A stretch of DNA of 61,889 nt from Planctomycetota bacterium (lineage in GTDB: Bacteria > Planctomycetota > UBA8742 > UBA2392). Under the pieces are notes generated by a model. The model had not been told where the DNA came from, did not search any database, and saw only the letters and a list, made by a program, of their open reading frames with translations. Every line of letters starts with the position of its first letter. Positions within the stretch are counted from its first letter, which is position 1. Position numbers and translations under genes: made by a program. This document shows positions 43,948 through 52,751 of this stretch, piece by piece. The stretch lies in assembly GCA_019186845.1 (NCBI GenBank), contig JABARW010000042.1, positions 1 to 61,889 of the forward strand, in the 5' to 3' direction.

Positions 43948-44691
43948 CTACATCTGCGCCATCAGGGATTCGGGGAGTTCGTGGTTCGAGAACACGTTCT
44001 GCACGTCTTCCAGCTCATCGAGCGCGGCAATGAGCTTGAGCAGCTGGCGCCCCTTTTCTTCGTCGACGGGCACGGTCATCAGGGGCACCTGTACCAGTTC
44101 GGCCGATTCCATGATGATCTTGCGGTCGCGCAGCACTTTCTTCACGGCCTCGAACTTTGCCGGGGGCGTCTTGATTTCGTAGTACTCGCCGCTGGAGTCA
44201 AGGTCGTCCGCCCCAGCGTCGGCCACCAGTTCCAGCAGGGCATCCTCGGGCGCCTTGTCCTTCTCGACGAGGATGATGCCCAGGCGCTCGAACTGCCTCG
44301 TCACGCTGCCGGGTGCGCCCATGTTGCCCCCGTTCTTGTCAAAGGCGTGCTTGACGGCGGGCGCGGTGCGCGCGCGGTTGTCACTCAACGCTTCTACGAT
44401 GATTGCCACGCCGCCGGGGCCGAAGCCCTCGTAGGTCAGTTCCTCGGGATCGGCGCCCTCGAGCTCGCCCGTGCCGCGCTTGATGGCGCGTTCGAGCGTG
44501 ACGGCGGGCATGTTGGCGGCCTTGGCTTCTTCCAGGGCAAAGGCCAGCTTGAAGTTGCCCTTGGGGTCGCCGCCGCCCGACCGCGCAGCGACGATGATAT
44601 TGCGGGCCAGACGCGACCATTCCTTGCCGCGCTTCTTGTCAGAGCGCGCTTTCTTGTGGCGAATCTGGTGCCATTTGCTGTGTCCGGACAT
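43948..44691 (-). CDS. yebC: YebC/PmpR family regulator or translation factor (TACO1-like)
   Basis: 247 residues starting MSGHSKWHQIRHKKARSDKKRG, the family signature. Further hallmarks are GNFKLAFALEEAKAANMPAVTLERAIKRG and YEGFGPGGVAIIVEALSDN. YebC proteins bind DNA or, as shown for some members, relieve ribosome stalling at proline runs. ATG 44691 has TAACCT 7 nt upstream. An in-frame upstream extension lies in the neighbouring gene and is not used. Confidence 0.95.
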   Translation of the reverse strand: MSGHSKWHQIRHKKARSDKKRGKEWSRLARNIIVAARSGGGDPKGNFKLAFALEEAKAANMPAVTLERAIKRGTGELEGADPEELTYEGFGPGGVAIIVEALSDNRARTAPAVKHAFDKNGGNMGAPGSVTRQFERLGIILVEKDKAPEDALLELVADAGADDLDSSGEYYEIKTPPAKFEAVKKVLRDRKIIMESAELVQVPLMTVPVDEEKGRQLLKLIAALDELEDVQNVFSNHELPESLMAQM

Positions 44692-44701
44692 GGGCGTCAG
44701 G

Positions 44702-45646
44702 TTACCGGGCCGGCGGCGATTTCCAAGGGGCGCTTGGGCGTCTCTTCCACAGATAGAGTCCCGCCAGCGCCAGGGCAAAGAGCGCGGCGCTTGCGGCCAG
44801 CCACAGGGCCAGGGGCGAGGCCTGGCGCTCGGGCTCGCGCCTGGGCTCGCTGGAGAGCCTGGGCCAGGCATCGGCGGTGTACACCCTGAACGCGCTGAAG
44901 CGGGCCTCCACGCTGGCCTGCACGCGCTGGGTGTCAGCCGCCACGGCCAGGGCCGTTACAGGGGGAGGGTCTTCGCCGAAAATGGCGCGATAGTCCGAAG
45001 CCACGTCGCGCACTTCGTCGTACCAGGCCCCGGCTGAAGCCTCCCTCCCCCGCAGGTTGATGACCACGATGCGGCCCTGGCCGAACAGCGCGTCCACGGC
45101 TTCGCGCGCCGGCAGCTCTCCTCCAAACGTGTAGCAGATGGCGCGCGGCGGCGGGCTTTGTCCCGTGGCTGCTTCCACCTTGCGCTTCCACTGCAGGGCC
45201 AGGCTGTCGGCGCCCTCCCAGCCGCTGTCAAAACCCACCAGCAGCCGCGCCGGGAAGTTGTCAAGGTCCGGGGCCAGGGGAGTGGCGCGGGGCAGAAGGG
45301 TTGACACGCGCCAGCGCCAGGCCAACAAGGGTTCACGGCGGGGATCGAACAGGGGGCGCCCCGTGTAGTAGAACAGGCCCGCCGCGCTTGGGCTTTCGAC
45401 GCGCAGGGTGCCGTCGACTACCGTGAGCGTCGAGACGTTCTTTACGCCCTCCACGGCAAACAGCTTCCACCGCTCCGCGGCGTCGGGCTGACCGAGATCA
45501 CAGAGCAGTCGCCCCTGGAGGTGCGGGCCTTCCTGGGGCGCGTAGGCGCTGTCCACGGCGCGGCGGCGCTGGTCGGTCGTGCAGCCGGCCAGCGCCCCCA
45601 AGGCCAGGACGGCCAGGAGCCATCGCTCAGGTGACAAAGAGGCCAT
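44702..45646 (-). CDS. DUF3047 lipoprotein with C-terminal membrane helix
   Basis: 314 residues. A signal with lipobox ALAGC (Cys 22) is followed by the DUF3047 layout: PLLAWRWRV, DNFPARLLVGF, AICYTFGG, RIVVINLRG and AWYDEVRDVASDYRAIFGEDPPPV. A membrane helix near residue 285 (LALWLAASAALFALALAGLYLW) is unusual for a lipoprotein and may mean it is held in the inner membrane. Its start overlaps the end of the LolD-like gene by 20 nt. Function unknown. Confidence 0.8.
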   Translation of the reverse strand: MASLSPERWLLAVLALGALAGCTTDQRRRAVDSAYAPQEGPHLQGRLLCDLGQPDAAERWKLFAVEGVKNVSTLTVVDGTLRVESPSAAGLFYYTGRPLFDPRREPLLAWRWRVSTLLPRATPLAPDLDNFPARLLVGFDSGWEGADSLALQWKRKVEAATGQSPPPRAICYTFGGELPAREAVDALFGQGRIVVINLRGREASAGAWYDEVRDVASDYRAIFGEDPPPVTALAVAADTQRVQASVEARFSAFRVYTADAWPRLSSEPRREPERQASPLALWLAASAALFALALAGLYLWKRRPSAPWKSPPAR

Positions 45647-46367
45647 CTTTCATGCGCAGGGTGCGGTGGGCCCTGGAGGCGATCTGCTCGCCGTGGGTGA
45701 CCACAAGGAAGGTCTGGCCCCGGTCCTTGTTGAAGTGTTCGATCAGCGCGAAGATTTCGTCGGCCGTGGCGGTGTCCAGGTTTCCCGTGGGCTCATCGCA
45801 GAACACGATGGCGGGTTTGTTGATCAGGGCGCGGGCCAGGGCCACGCGCTGACGCTCGCCGCCGGACAGCCGCGTGGGCTGGTGGTGCAGGCGCTCGCCC
45901 AGACCCACGCGCTTGAGCAGGTCTCTGGCCTGCTGCTCGAGGGCGGCGGCGTTCTTGAGCCAGCGCAGGCTGCCCGAACCGATGCGCGCGGGCATCATGA
46001 CGTTCTCCAGCGCCGTGAATTCAGGCAGCAGGTGAAAGGACTGGAAGACAAACCCGAACTCGGTATTGCGAACGCGGGCTGCGGCCTCCTCGCTGAGCTG
46101 GGCGAGGTCCTGACCGCGGTAGAAGATGCTGCCGGCCGTGGGCGTGTCCAGCAGGCCCAGCAGGTGCAAGAGCGTGCTCTTTCCGGCGCCGGAAGCGCCG
46201 ACGATGGCCGCGATTTCGCCTTCGTGCAGGGCGAAGTCCACTCCCTTGAGCACGCGCAGTTGCGTTTCGCCCACAGAAAACGTGCGGGCCAGGGCGCGGC
46301 ACTCAAGAATCACGCGCCGGGTTTCGGCAGGCGAAGGGGCCAGGCTGGCCTGGGTGTCGGCGGTCAT
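45627..46367 (-). CDS. lolD: ABC transporter ATP-binding protein, LolD/MacB type
   Basis: 246 residues. Walker A GASGAGKS, Q-loop FVFQSFHLLPEF, signature LSGGERQRVALARAL, Walker B IVFCDEPTGNLD and H-loop VVTHGEQ. The FQxFHLLPxxxALENVxxP string is typical of LolD, the ATPase that powers lipoprotein release to the outer membrane. No LolC/E permease is adjacent in this operon, so the partner could be elsewhere, for instance the permease pair at the left edge of this window. Confidence 0.82.
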   Translation of the reverse strand: MTADTQASLAPSPAETRRVILECRALARTFSVGETQLRVLKGVDFALHEGEIAAIVGASGAGKSTLLHLLGLLDTPTAGSIFYRGQDLAQLSEEAAARVRNTEFGFVFQSFHLLPEFTALENVMMPARIGSGSLRWLKNAAALEQQARDLLKRVGLGERLHHQPTRLSGGERQRVALARALINKPAIVFCDEPTGNLDTATADEIFALIEHFNKDRGQTFLVVTHGEQIASRAHRTLRMKDGLFVT

Positions 46368-46376
46368 GGGCAGCGC

Positions 46377-48089
46377 TCAGGGTCGGGTGAAGAGCTTCTC
46401 CAGCTCGAACGTGGCAGTCTTCTCGGCATGGGCCCCGTTGTAACGGTTCTTGCCCAGTTTCACATGGACCAGGCCCTTGTCCGGCTCGATCAAAAAGGCG
46501 TTGACCGTGGTCAGGCGGCCTTCGCCCTTGCGCTCGGCCTTTTTCAGGGCCGCAAAGAACGTGTCGAGGTCGACGACTTCCTTGCCGCGCAGGCTTTCGT
46601 TTAGTTTCCGCACACGCTCGCGAGCGTCGCGCCCGTACTCGGGGATCTCGAAGTCCTTGTTTTCCTCCTTGCGCGCCTTCCAGTAGGCCTCGCGCTCCTC
46701 GCGATAGCGGGTTTCAAAGGTGTTGGCGGCGGTCAGGCCGGTCTTGCCCGCTTCGGGCGTTGACGTGCGGAACTCGACGCCCTTCTGGTCGTCGTGATGG
46801 CCGTCAGCCTCTGCAATCACGTAGGGCGGGCGCGACTTGCGGCCGCCGCAGGCAATGATCGCGCCGCGTGTGAAGTGCTGCTTCTCCAGGGCCAGGGCCA
46901 ACTCGTCAGGAAAGCGCGACGCACCCACGCAGCGTTGCAGCGCCTTGCGCAGCAGCAATGAGCGCGGCTGGCAGTGCAGCTTGTCCAGGCCCTCGCCGTC
47001 GCCGTCCTGCAGCATGGCAAAGGCCCCGTTCTGGGAAAACCCGACATAGCCGCTGATCATGCCGGCCAGGGTCAAGGTGGCGTAGGGCCCCTGGCCCTTT
47101 TCCGTTTTCTTGTCGGGCTCGATGACCAGCCAGAGAGGCCGGCGGAAAATCTCGTTGTTGTCGTCGTAGCGGGTGTCGAGGTTGCGGCCCACCAGGTTGC
47201 TGTCGCCCACCCGCGCGCACATCACGCTGCCGAAGATGCCCGCCCAGTCTCCGCTGGTCTGAAGCGCGAGCAGGTCGGCCAGTTTCAGGGGCCGGTTGTA
47301 CTTAGCGATGATGCGGTCCTTCTCCGGCAGTTCGGCCTCCAGGGCCAGCAGCATGCCCTTGACCTCCTCCATGTGCGCGGGCTCGAAGTCAAAGCGCAGG
47401 TATTGCGCATCGCAGATGGCATCCCAGGGGATATCGCCCACGGCGCCGTCCATGGCGTCTGTCAGCATGTGGCGGTTCACCACAGACATGATCGCCCTGG
47501 CCATCAGCTTGCCGTAGGCATAGCCGCGCTGGCGCGGCGTGCCCCAGAGGTAGAGCAGATCGACGTCTCCGGTCTTGGTCAGGGTGCCGGTGATGTCGCC
47601 CTGCGGGGCGCTGCCCAGTTCCCAGCCGGCGTAGGGCATGTCCAGGGCGGCATTGAGGAGTTCTTCATTGAGGCCCTCGCGCCGCATGACGAAGTCAATG
47701 GCGGTGCGCACGTCGTATTCGCGCATGAGCGTCAGGCACAGCGACTTGAGGACGTCTTCAGGGTCGAGCTTGAACGAGGCAAAGGCTTTGGCCGCGCCCT
47801 TCACGCCGTCGGCGCTGGCGGCGGTGTTCAGCGTCAGCATCTGGTCGCGGCTGAGGCCCGCGCGCTGCAGCACACCGCTGCGCTGGTTATCGTTGAGGCC
47901 CGTGCCGTAGAGCACGCCCAAGATCTTCTCGGCGCTGCCTTTGTGGTAAACGCGCAAAAACACGCCGGCGCTGTTCAGCTTCTGACGATTGATTTTGTCT
48001 TCCAGGTCCTTGCCGTAGGCGCGGGCCTGGGTGGGCGCCAGCGAAATGCACAGCAGGGCGGCGGCCAGAAACGTGATGCAGGCTCGCAT
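46377..48089 (-). CDS. Secreted Ntn-hydrolase, peptidase C45 / acyl-transferase-like
   Basis: 570 residues. A signal peptide ends near TQARA. The C45-like region begins with LYLWGTPRQRGYAYGKLMARAI. A probable N-terminal-type nucleophile Cys occurs in VMCARVGDSNLVGRNLD, followed by FSQNGAFAMLQDG and a late VNAFLIEPDKGLVHV strand. The family includes acyl-CoA:6-APA acyltransferase and amide or peptide hydrolases that self-cleave before the Cys. An N-terminal helical domain of about 170 residues is extra. CCGGAGG lies 6 nt before ATG 48089. Confidence 0.72.
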   Translation of the reverse strand: MRACITFLAAALLCISLAPTQARAYGKDLEDKINRQKLNSAGVFLRVYHKGSAEKILGVLYGTGLNDNQRSGVLQRAGLSRDQMLTLNTAASADGVKGAAKAFASFKLDPEDVLKSLCLTLMREYDVRTAIDFVMRREGLNEELLNAALDMPYAGWELGSAPQGDITGTLTKTGDVDLLYLWGTPRQRGYAYGKLMARAIMSVVNRHMLTDAMDGAVGDIPWDAICDAQYLRFDFEPAHMEEVKGMLLALEAELPEKDRIIAKYNRPLKLADLLALQTSGDWAGIFGSVMCARVGDSNLVGRNLDTRYDDNNEIFRRPLWLVIEPDKKTEKGQGPYATLTLAGMISGYVGFSQNGAFAMLQDGDGEGLDKLHCQPRSLLLRKALQRCVGASRFPDELALALEKQHFTRGAIIACGGRKSRPPYVIAEADGHHDDQKGVEFRTSTPEAGKTGLTAANTFETRYREEREAYWKARKEENKDFEIPEYGRDARERVRKLNESLRGKEVVDLDTFFAALKKAERKGEGRLTTVNAFLIEPDKGLVHVKLGKNRYNGAHAEKTATFELEKLFTRP

Positions 48090-48146
48090 GGCGACCTCCG
48101 GTTTGCAGGACTCTCCACCTTACAAGTGCGCCCGCGGGGGGCCAGC

Positions 48147-49112
48147 TTACGAGGCAAAGCGCGAACCCTGGTGCGTGCCGCGCCGGCGCAGCTCATCGGT
48201 GATGAGGCCGACGACCTGCATCTTGGTCTTGCCCCAGGTTGGGGCGAGCACGCCGGGCGAGCTGATTTCGCCCACCAGGCGCTGGATGGCCGTAGCGGGG
48301 GGCATGCGCTCGATACAGTCGGCCGCGAGCTGAACGTGGCTTTGCAGCGCGGGGGCTTCGTACTGCCCGTCGCGCCACTGGCGCGCCAGCACGGTGTTCT
48401 CGTACACGTAGCAGTGGTGGAACTTGATGCTGTCGGGCGCGAGGCGCGCGCACTCGTCAATGCTGGCGCGGATCATGGAGGCGTTTTCGCCCGGCAGGCC
48501 CGCAATCAGGTGCAGGCAGAGATGGACGTCGGGCGCGATCTTGCGGGTAAGTTCGACGGCGGCCACGGTGTCGGCGTGGCCGTGGGCCCGGTTGATGCGC
48601 TCGGCCGTGGCGTCGTGCATGGTCTGCATGCCGTATTCGATGCAGATGAGTTTGTCTTGCATGCGCTCGGCATATTGCTGGAACAGGGCGAGTTTGGCGG
48701 CGTCAATGCAGTCCGGACGGGTGCCCACGCTCATGCCAACAATGTCCTGGTGCGCCAGGGCGTCGTCGTACAACCGCCTGAGGCGGCTCACGTCGTCATA
48801 GGTGTTCGTGTAGGTCTGGAAGTAGGCGAGGAATTTCTGGGCCTGATAGCGCTCGCGGTAGAACTTCGCGCCGTTTTCAATCTGGCGGCGGATTTCGGGG
48901 TCGCCCTTGCGCAGGGCCGGGCTGAAGCTCGTATTGTCACAGTAGGTGCAGCCGCCCGTGGCCTTGCTGCCGTCAATGTTGGGGCAGGTGAAGCCGGCGT
49001 CGATGGTAACCTTGTAGACGGGTTCGCCAAAGCGGCGCTTCAAAAGCGCGCTCATGGGAAAGTAGAATGGCGGTTGCGTCAAATCGGGGTGCCAGGTCGT
49101 CAAGGTCTGCAT
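48147..49112 (-). CDS. Radical SAM protein, YhcC/TIGR01212 family
   Basis: 321 residues. The family signature GFTCPNIDGS ... GGCTYCDN holds the three [4Fe-4S] cysteines; other conserved blocks are FQTYTNTY, VGTRPDC, IEYGMQT and CLHLIAGLPGE. Biochemical function of the family is unsettled, with tRNA or thiol chemistry proposed. The start ATG 49112 shares bases with the divergent start at 49111; an internal Met at 49055 is an alternative. Confidence 0.9.
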   Translation of the reverse strand: MQTLTTWHPDLTQPPFYFPMSALLKRRFGEPVYKVTIDAGFTCPNIDGSKATGGCTYCDNTSFSPALRKGDPEIRRQIENGAKFYRERYQAQKFLAYFQTYTNTYDDVSRLRRLYDDALAHQDIVGMSVGTRPDCIDAAKLALFQQYAERMQDKLICIEYGMQTMHDATAERINRAHGHADTVAAVELTRKIAPDVHLCLHLIAGLPGENASMIRASIDECARLAPDSIKFHHCYVYENTVLARQWRDGQYEAPALQSHVQLAADCIERMPPATAIQRLVGEISSPGVLAPTWGKTKMQVVGLITDELRRRGTHQGSRFAS

Positions 49113-49920
49113 GAAGCGCTCTCTCAGTCATCCCCCTGCGCTGCGCACTATAGCGTGGTTGACCCTGCTGGCAGCGGGGTGGCTGACGATTTCCGGCTGC
49201 GGCAGCGTCGCCTTCTTCACGCAAACGCCCGTCGCCCCTTCCGAGCTGGCGCCCTATGCGCTGGAGCTTGAGATCCGCGGCGAGCCTGTCCACGACGCCG
49301 ATGGCTATGAAGTCACCCTGGCCTTTGACCTGCGAGCCGACGGCGAGTTCGCCTACAACGCCATCGTCCAGGAAATCGTCCAGGAAACTGTCTACACCCG
49401 CGCTGACCGCTCCGAGATTCGAGAGCGCCTTACACTCGTCGAGGCTTTCCAGATCGCCCGCGTCGGCGTGGACGAGCGCGGCAAGGTCTGCTATCGCCTC
49501 CTGCCCTTCCAGCGCGACCGCCACTATGAGCGCGGCTATCTCTCCCTTGGCCCACTGATCCAGCGGGCCGATGTCTGCCGCGTCGTGCGCTATTACCCCG
49601 CCTTCGTGCGCGACGCCGACTGGACCAACCTTGGCTTTGCGCACCTGCCGCGCAACCACGACGGCTCCCTGGTCACCAATATCCCCCGCAACTTCAACGA
49701 GCGCCATCAGCGCGGCTACATCATTGATGGTGTCGTCGAGGCGGCGGACCGCGCGCGCGGGCGCTTTTACTCCATGCGCTATCGCTGGCAGCGCGAGCAG
49801 CCGGGCCAGAAACCGGTAGCGGATTTCGTATTCCGGCGCGACCAGCGCCCTCCGGATGAAACCGCCTGGGTGGCCCAGACCATCAACAGCAGTAACCGCA
49901 GCGCCGGCGCGGGTGAATAG
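49111..49920 (+). CDS. Lipoprotein of unknown function
   Basis: 269 residues. A hydrophobic signal with lipobox TISGC (Cys about 30). The remainder is strand-rich and polar, with a notable EIVQETVYTRADRSEIRERLTL helix and no recognised domain. Its start codon overlaps the divergent radical-SAM start (the palindrome CATG at 49110-49113 encodes both ATGs). Confidence 0.7.
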   Translation: MKRSLSHPPALRTIAWLTLLAAGWLTISGCGSVAFFTQTPVAPSELAPYALELEIRGEPVHDADGYEVTLAFDLRADGEFAYNAIVQEIVQETVYTRADRSEIRERLTLVEAFQIARVGVDERGKVCYRLLPFQRDRHYERGYLSLGPLIQRADVCRVVRYYPAFVRDADWTNLGFAHLPRNHDGSLVTNIPRNFNERHQRGYIIDGVVEAADRARGRFYSMRYRWQREQPGQKPVADFVFRRDQRPPDETAWVAQTINSSNRSAGAGE

Positions 49921-49927
49921 CGAGCCG

Positions 49928-50818
49928 CTATTCTTTGGGCTTGAGTTCGATGGCGGGCAGGGACTTCTGGTCTTCTTCAGTGGCCTGGGACTCCGGACCT
50001 TGACCCTCATGCTTCAACTTGCATGGAACGCGCATGCCGGTTTTGGTTACCGCGATCACCCAGTAGAACCTGAAGTTCGCTTCCTTCACCCAGCATGCCT
50101 TGGCGTCAGCTTTGAGCTCCTGCACCATCGGCTTGCTGTTTTCATCCTTGCCGGCGAGCCAGTTGTCAAAGCCGCAACGCCAGATCCAGTAGCTGCTGAG
50201 GGAGTTCTCGGCGCCGATGAAGAGGATCTTCTCGATTTCGTAGGGTTTGCCCAGCGCGGGCACATCCCACTGGATCTTCGTGGGCGGCTTCTTGTTCCAT
50301 AGCCGCGTGATGCTGGTGTAGGGCTGATAGCCGGGCATGTAGTAGAAATCGCTGCGCAGAATGCCGGCTTCTTCGTTCTCGGCCTTCATGTTCTTGGGCA
50401 GGGAACGCTTGCCCTCGGCGTCGATGAAGAGCACGTAGACATTGCGGATGCGGTACTCTTCCTGGTGGTCCATCACGCCGAGCGCGGGGCGCTCGGCGAT
50501 CACATCAATGCGCGTGCGCGAGGTTTCGGGCCCACCGGCCTTGCGGAAGGCCTCGGCGTCGAATTTGTCCGCGAATATGAAGTCGCGCCACTTGGGGCAG
50601 AACTCGTCGATAGATGGAGCAATGGGCCAAACGGTGTGAAACAGCCAGACCTCAAGCTGCTTGGGCGCCACTTCGGGCTTGTCCCAGGACACGTACCACT
50701 GCCCCGGATGGATGTTGCCGTTGGAGACAGAGATCTGGATGGGCTTGAACTCAACGTCCTCGGCGAACACCGGCGCACAGAGCGTGCACAGCACGAGCAC
50801 AGGAATCAGACGCAGCAT
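49928..50818 (-). CDS. Secreted protein of unknown function
   Basis: 296 residues with a cleavable signal peptide (LIPVLVLCTLCAPVFA). GGGAG sits 7 nt before ATG 50818. Strand- and Trp-rich body, e.g. HPGQWYVSWDKPEV, KILFIGAEN and SSYWIWRCGFDNW; four Cys remain after processing. No family recognised. Its 3' end converges on the lipoprotein gene at 49920. Confidence 0.7.
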   Translation of the reverse strand: MLRLIPVLVLCTLCAPVFAEDVEFKPIQISVSNGNIHPGQWYVSWDKPEVAPKQLEVWLFHTVWPIAPSIDEFCPKWRDFIFADKFDAEAFRKAGGPETSRTRIDVIAERPALGVMDHQEEYRIRNVYVLFIDAEGKRSLPKNMKAENEEAGILRSDFYYMPGYQPYTSITRLWNKKPPTKIQWDVPALGKPYEIEKILFIGAENSLSSYWIWRCGFDNWLAGKDENSKPMVQELKADAKACWVKEANFRFYWVIAVTKTGMRVPCKLKHEGQGPESQATEEDQKSLPAIELKPKE

Positions 50819-51009
50819 GGAAGTCTCCCTGGGGGCGTCAGGAAAGGAACACCGGGCGCAGCATAACAGGCCGTCTTGCCCCGCGCAGGCTTGTTACGCG
50901 GACGAAGGCGGGTGGGCGCCGCGGAATTCGTGTCCGCTGCGTGCAGGGTGGGCGGAAGGGGCTGTTTAAGGGCCGGAGCACCGCTGAAGACGTCCTCTGC
51001 AGCGGCCTG

Positions 51010-51282
51010 CTAGAAGAGTTTGCCTTTGTCGCCTTCTTCGGAGCGGGGTTCCTCGAAGGGCTTTTCCACGAGCTCGCCGCCCTGCTCCGAGAGCACCTGA
51101 ACGCGGGCCTCGGCCTGCTTCAAAATGGCCATGCAGCGCCGCAGGGCCGCTACACCCTCTTCATAGCGCTTCAGGGCGTCCTCGAGGGGCAGGGTTCCGC
51201 CCTCGAGGTCCGCCAGGGCCGCCTCGACCTGCGAGACCAGCACCTCAAAGCGCTCGCCGTCTTCGGGTTTCTTCTTTGCCAT
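51010..51282 (-). CDS. xseB: Exodeoxyribonuclease VII small subunit
   Basis: 90 residues. It has the XseB helix pair: FEVLVSQVEAALADLEGGTLPLEDALKRYEEGVAALRRC, followed by an acidic tail. XseB bundles on XseA to form exonuclease VII, which degrades single-stranded DNA. xseA is not adjacent. The gene starts 8 nt after the folC stop, so both may be co-transcribed; CTAAAT also lies 6 nt before its ATG. Confidence 0.9.
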   Translation of the reverse strand: MAKKKPEDGERFEVLVSQVEAALADLEGGTLPLEDALKRYEEGVAALRRCMAILKQAEARVQVLSEQGGELVEKPFEEPRSEEGDKGKLF

Positions 51283-51290
51283 GCCGGGAT

Positions 51291-52625
51291 TTAGCCTTTG
51301 GCCGCCTGGCTTCGCAACTCTCCCGCCAGGTAGGTTGAACCGGTCACCAGCACCATGCCCTCCTGGCCGGCCATTTTGCGCGCCAGCGCCAGAGCGGCCT
51401 TGGGGCTTTTGGCCACCTCGGCCCCGGGCCCGCCGAACTTCACGTAAAGCGAGGCCAGGGTCTGCGGGTCCGTCGCGCGCGGGCTGGCAAAACTCGTGAA
51501 CACGGCGCCATCGGCGTTGAGCGCCAGGGGCGGCAGGCAGGCTTCAAGGTCCTTGTCCTGGGCGACGCCGACAACCAGCACCAGGCGCCCCTTATGAATG
51601 GCCCGGGCTGTCTGCATGGTGGCCTTGAGGCTGACTTCATTGTGCGCGCTGTCGATCACCACGGGCGGGTGCCCGGCAAACATCTCAAAGCGGCCGGGCT
51701 GGGCCGTCTGCGCCAGGGCTTTGGCCACGGCCGCGCGGTCCAGAGGTCCCGGCAGGATGGATTCGTCGGCGTTGAGGATTTCGAGGGCGGCCAGGGCGTG
51801 GCAGGCGTTTTCTGCCAGGTGACGCGCGGGTGTGGGCAGCTCCAGGTGTTCATAGCGCACATCGCGGATGGCGGCAGAAAACGTGACGCGCGCGTACTCG
51901 CGCGAGAAGTCACGCAGGTGGTAGTCGCGGCCGAAATGGATGAGCGGCGCTTCGGCGTCGCGGGCGCAGAGCGTGATCACGCGCACGGCGTCGGGGTGCT
52001 GGGCGGCGCAGACGACGGGCACGCCGGGCTTGATGATGCCGGCCTTCTCGCGGGCGATCTCGGCGATGGTGTCGCCGAGCTGCCGGGTGTGGTCGAGGCC
52101 GATTTCGGTGATGATGCAGACGGCGGGAGACACCACGTTGGTGGCGTCCAGCCGGCCGCCCAGGCCCACCTCCCACACGGCCACATCAACGCCGGCGTCG
52201 CGGAAGGCGACCATGGCGCAGAGCGTCAGGAGCTCAAAGAACGTGATGTCCCGCCCGCCGCCGAGTTCCGCCTCCAGTGTCTCCACGACGCGCGCAAAGG
52301 CCTTGGCGAAGCGGGCATCCGACAGGGGCTTGCCGTTGACCTCAATACGTTCGTTGAGACGCTCGAGATGGGGGCTCGTGAACAGGCCCACCTTCAGGCC
52401 CTGGCTCCTGAGCGCAGCCGCCAGGTAGCGGCTTGTGCTGCCCTTGCCCTTGGTGCCCGCGATGTGGGCCGCGGCATAGGCGAGGTCGGGGCGGCCCAGG
52501 GCGTCACAGACCTCGTTCATGCGTTCGAGGTCAAAGGTGTCCCGGGTGCGGCCGCCGAGCTGCTTTTCGTAGTCGGTGCGCTGGTTGAGGAAGGCAAGTA
52601 CGTCTTTGAGGGTGCGGATGGGCAT
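51291..52625 (-). CDS. folC: Folylpolyglutamate synthase / dihydrofolate synthase
   Basis: 444 residues from ATG 52625. Mur-ligase-like motifs include the P-loop HIAGTKGKGS, TSPHLERLNERI, WEVGLGGRLDATN, ITEIGLDHT and the C-terminal VIDSAHN. FolC adds glutamate to dihydropteroate or folates. A much longer in-frame extension upstream (to 53207) overlaps the divergent amidotransferase gene and is spurious. Confidence 0.92.
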   Translation of the reverse strand: MPIRTLKDVLAFLNQRTDYEKQLGGRTRDTFDLERMNEVCDALGRPDLAYAAAHIAGTKGKGSTSRYLAAALRSQGLKVGLFTSPHLERLNERIEVNGKPLSDARFAKAFARVVETLEAELGGGRDITFFELLTLCAMVAFRDAGVDVAVWEVGLGGRLDATNVVSPAVCIITEIGLDHTRQLGDTIAEIAREKAGIIKPGVPVVCAAQHPDAVRVITLCARDAEAPLIHFGRDYHLRDFSREYARVTFSAAIRDVRYEHLELPTPARHLAENACHALAALEILNADESILPGPLDRAAVAKALAQTAQPGRFEMFAGHPPVVIDSAHNEVSLKATMQTARAIHKGRLVLVVGVAQDKDLEACLPPLALNADGAVFTSFASPRATDPQTLASLYVKFGGPGAEVAKSPKAALALARKMAGQEGMVLVTGSTYLAGELRSQAAKG

Positions 52626-52751
52626 GGCGGACGGGCAGGTCGTGGGTGCCGGGCTCAGGCCCGGCAAGGCGGATGCCGATAGTAGGGAGGTTCGCCGTTT
52701 CAGCCAGATACGGACGGCGGAGATCCCGGCCCCATTCAAGGAAGCAGGCCC

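Noticed and set aside
46974..49271. Plus-strand open frame of about 765 codons
   Set aside because: It is antisense to the C45-like hydrolase and radical-SAM genes, whose motifs are clear; an artefact of high GC.
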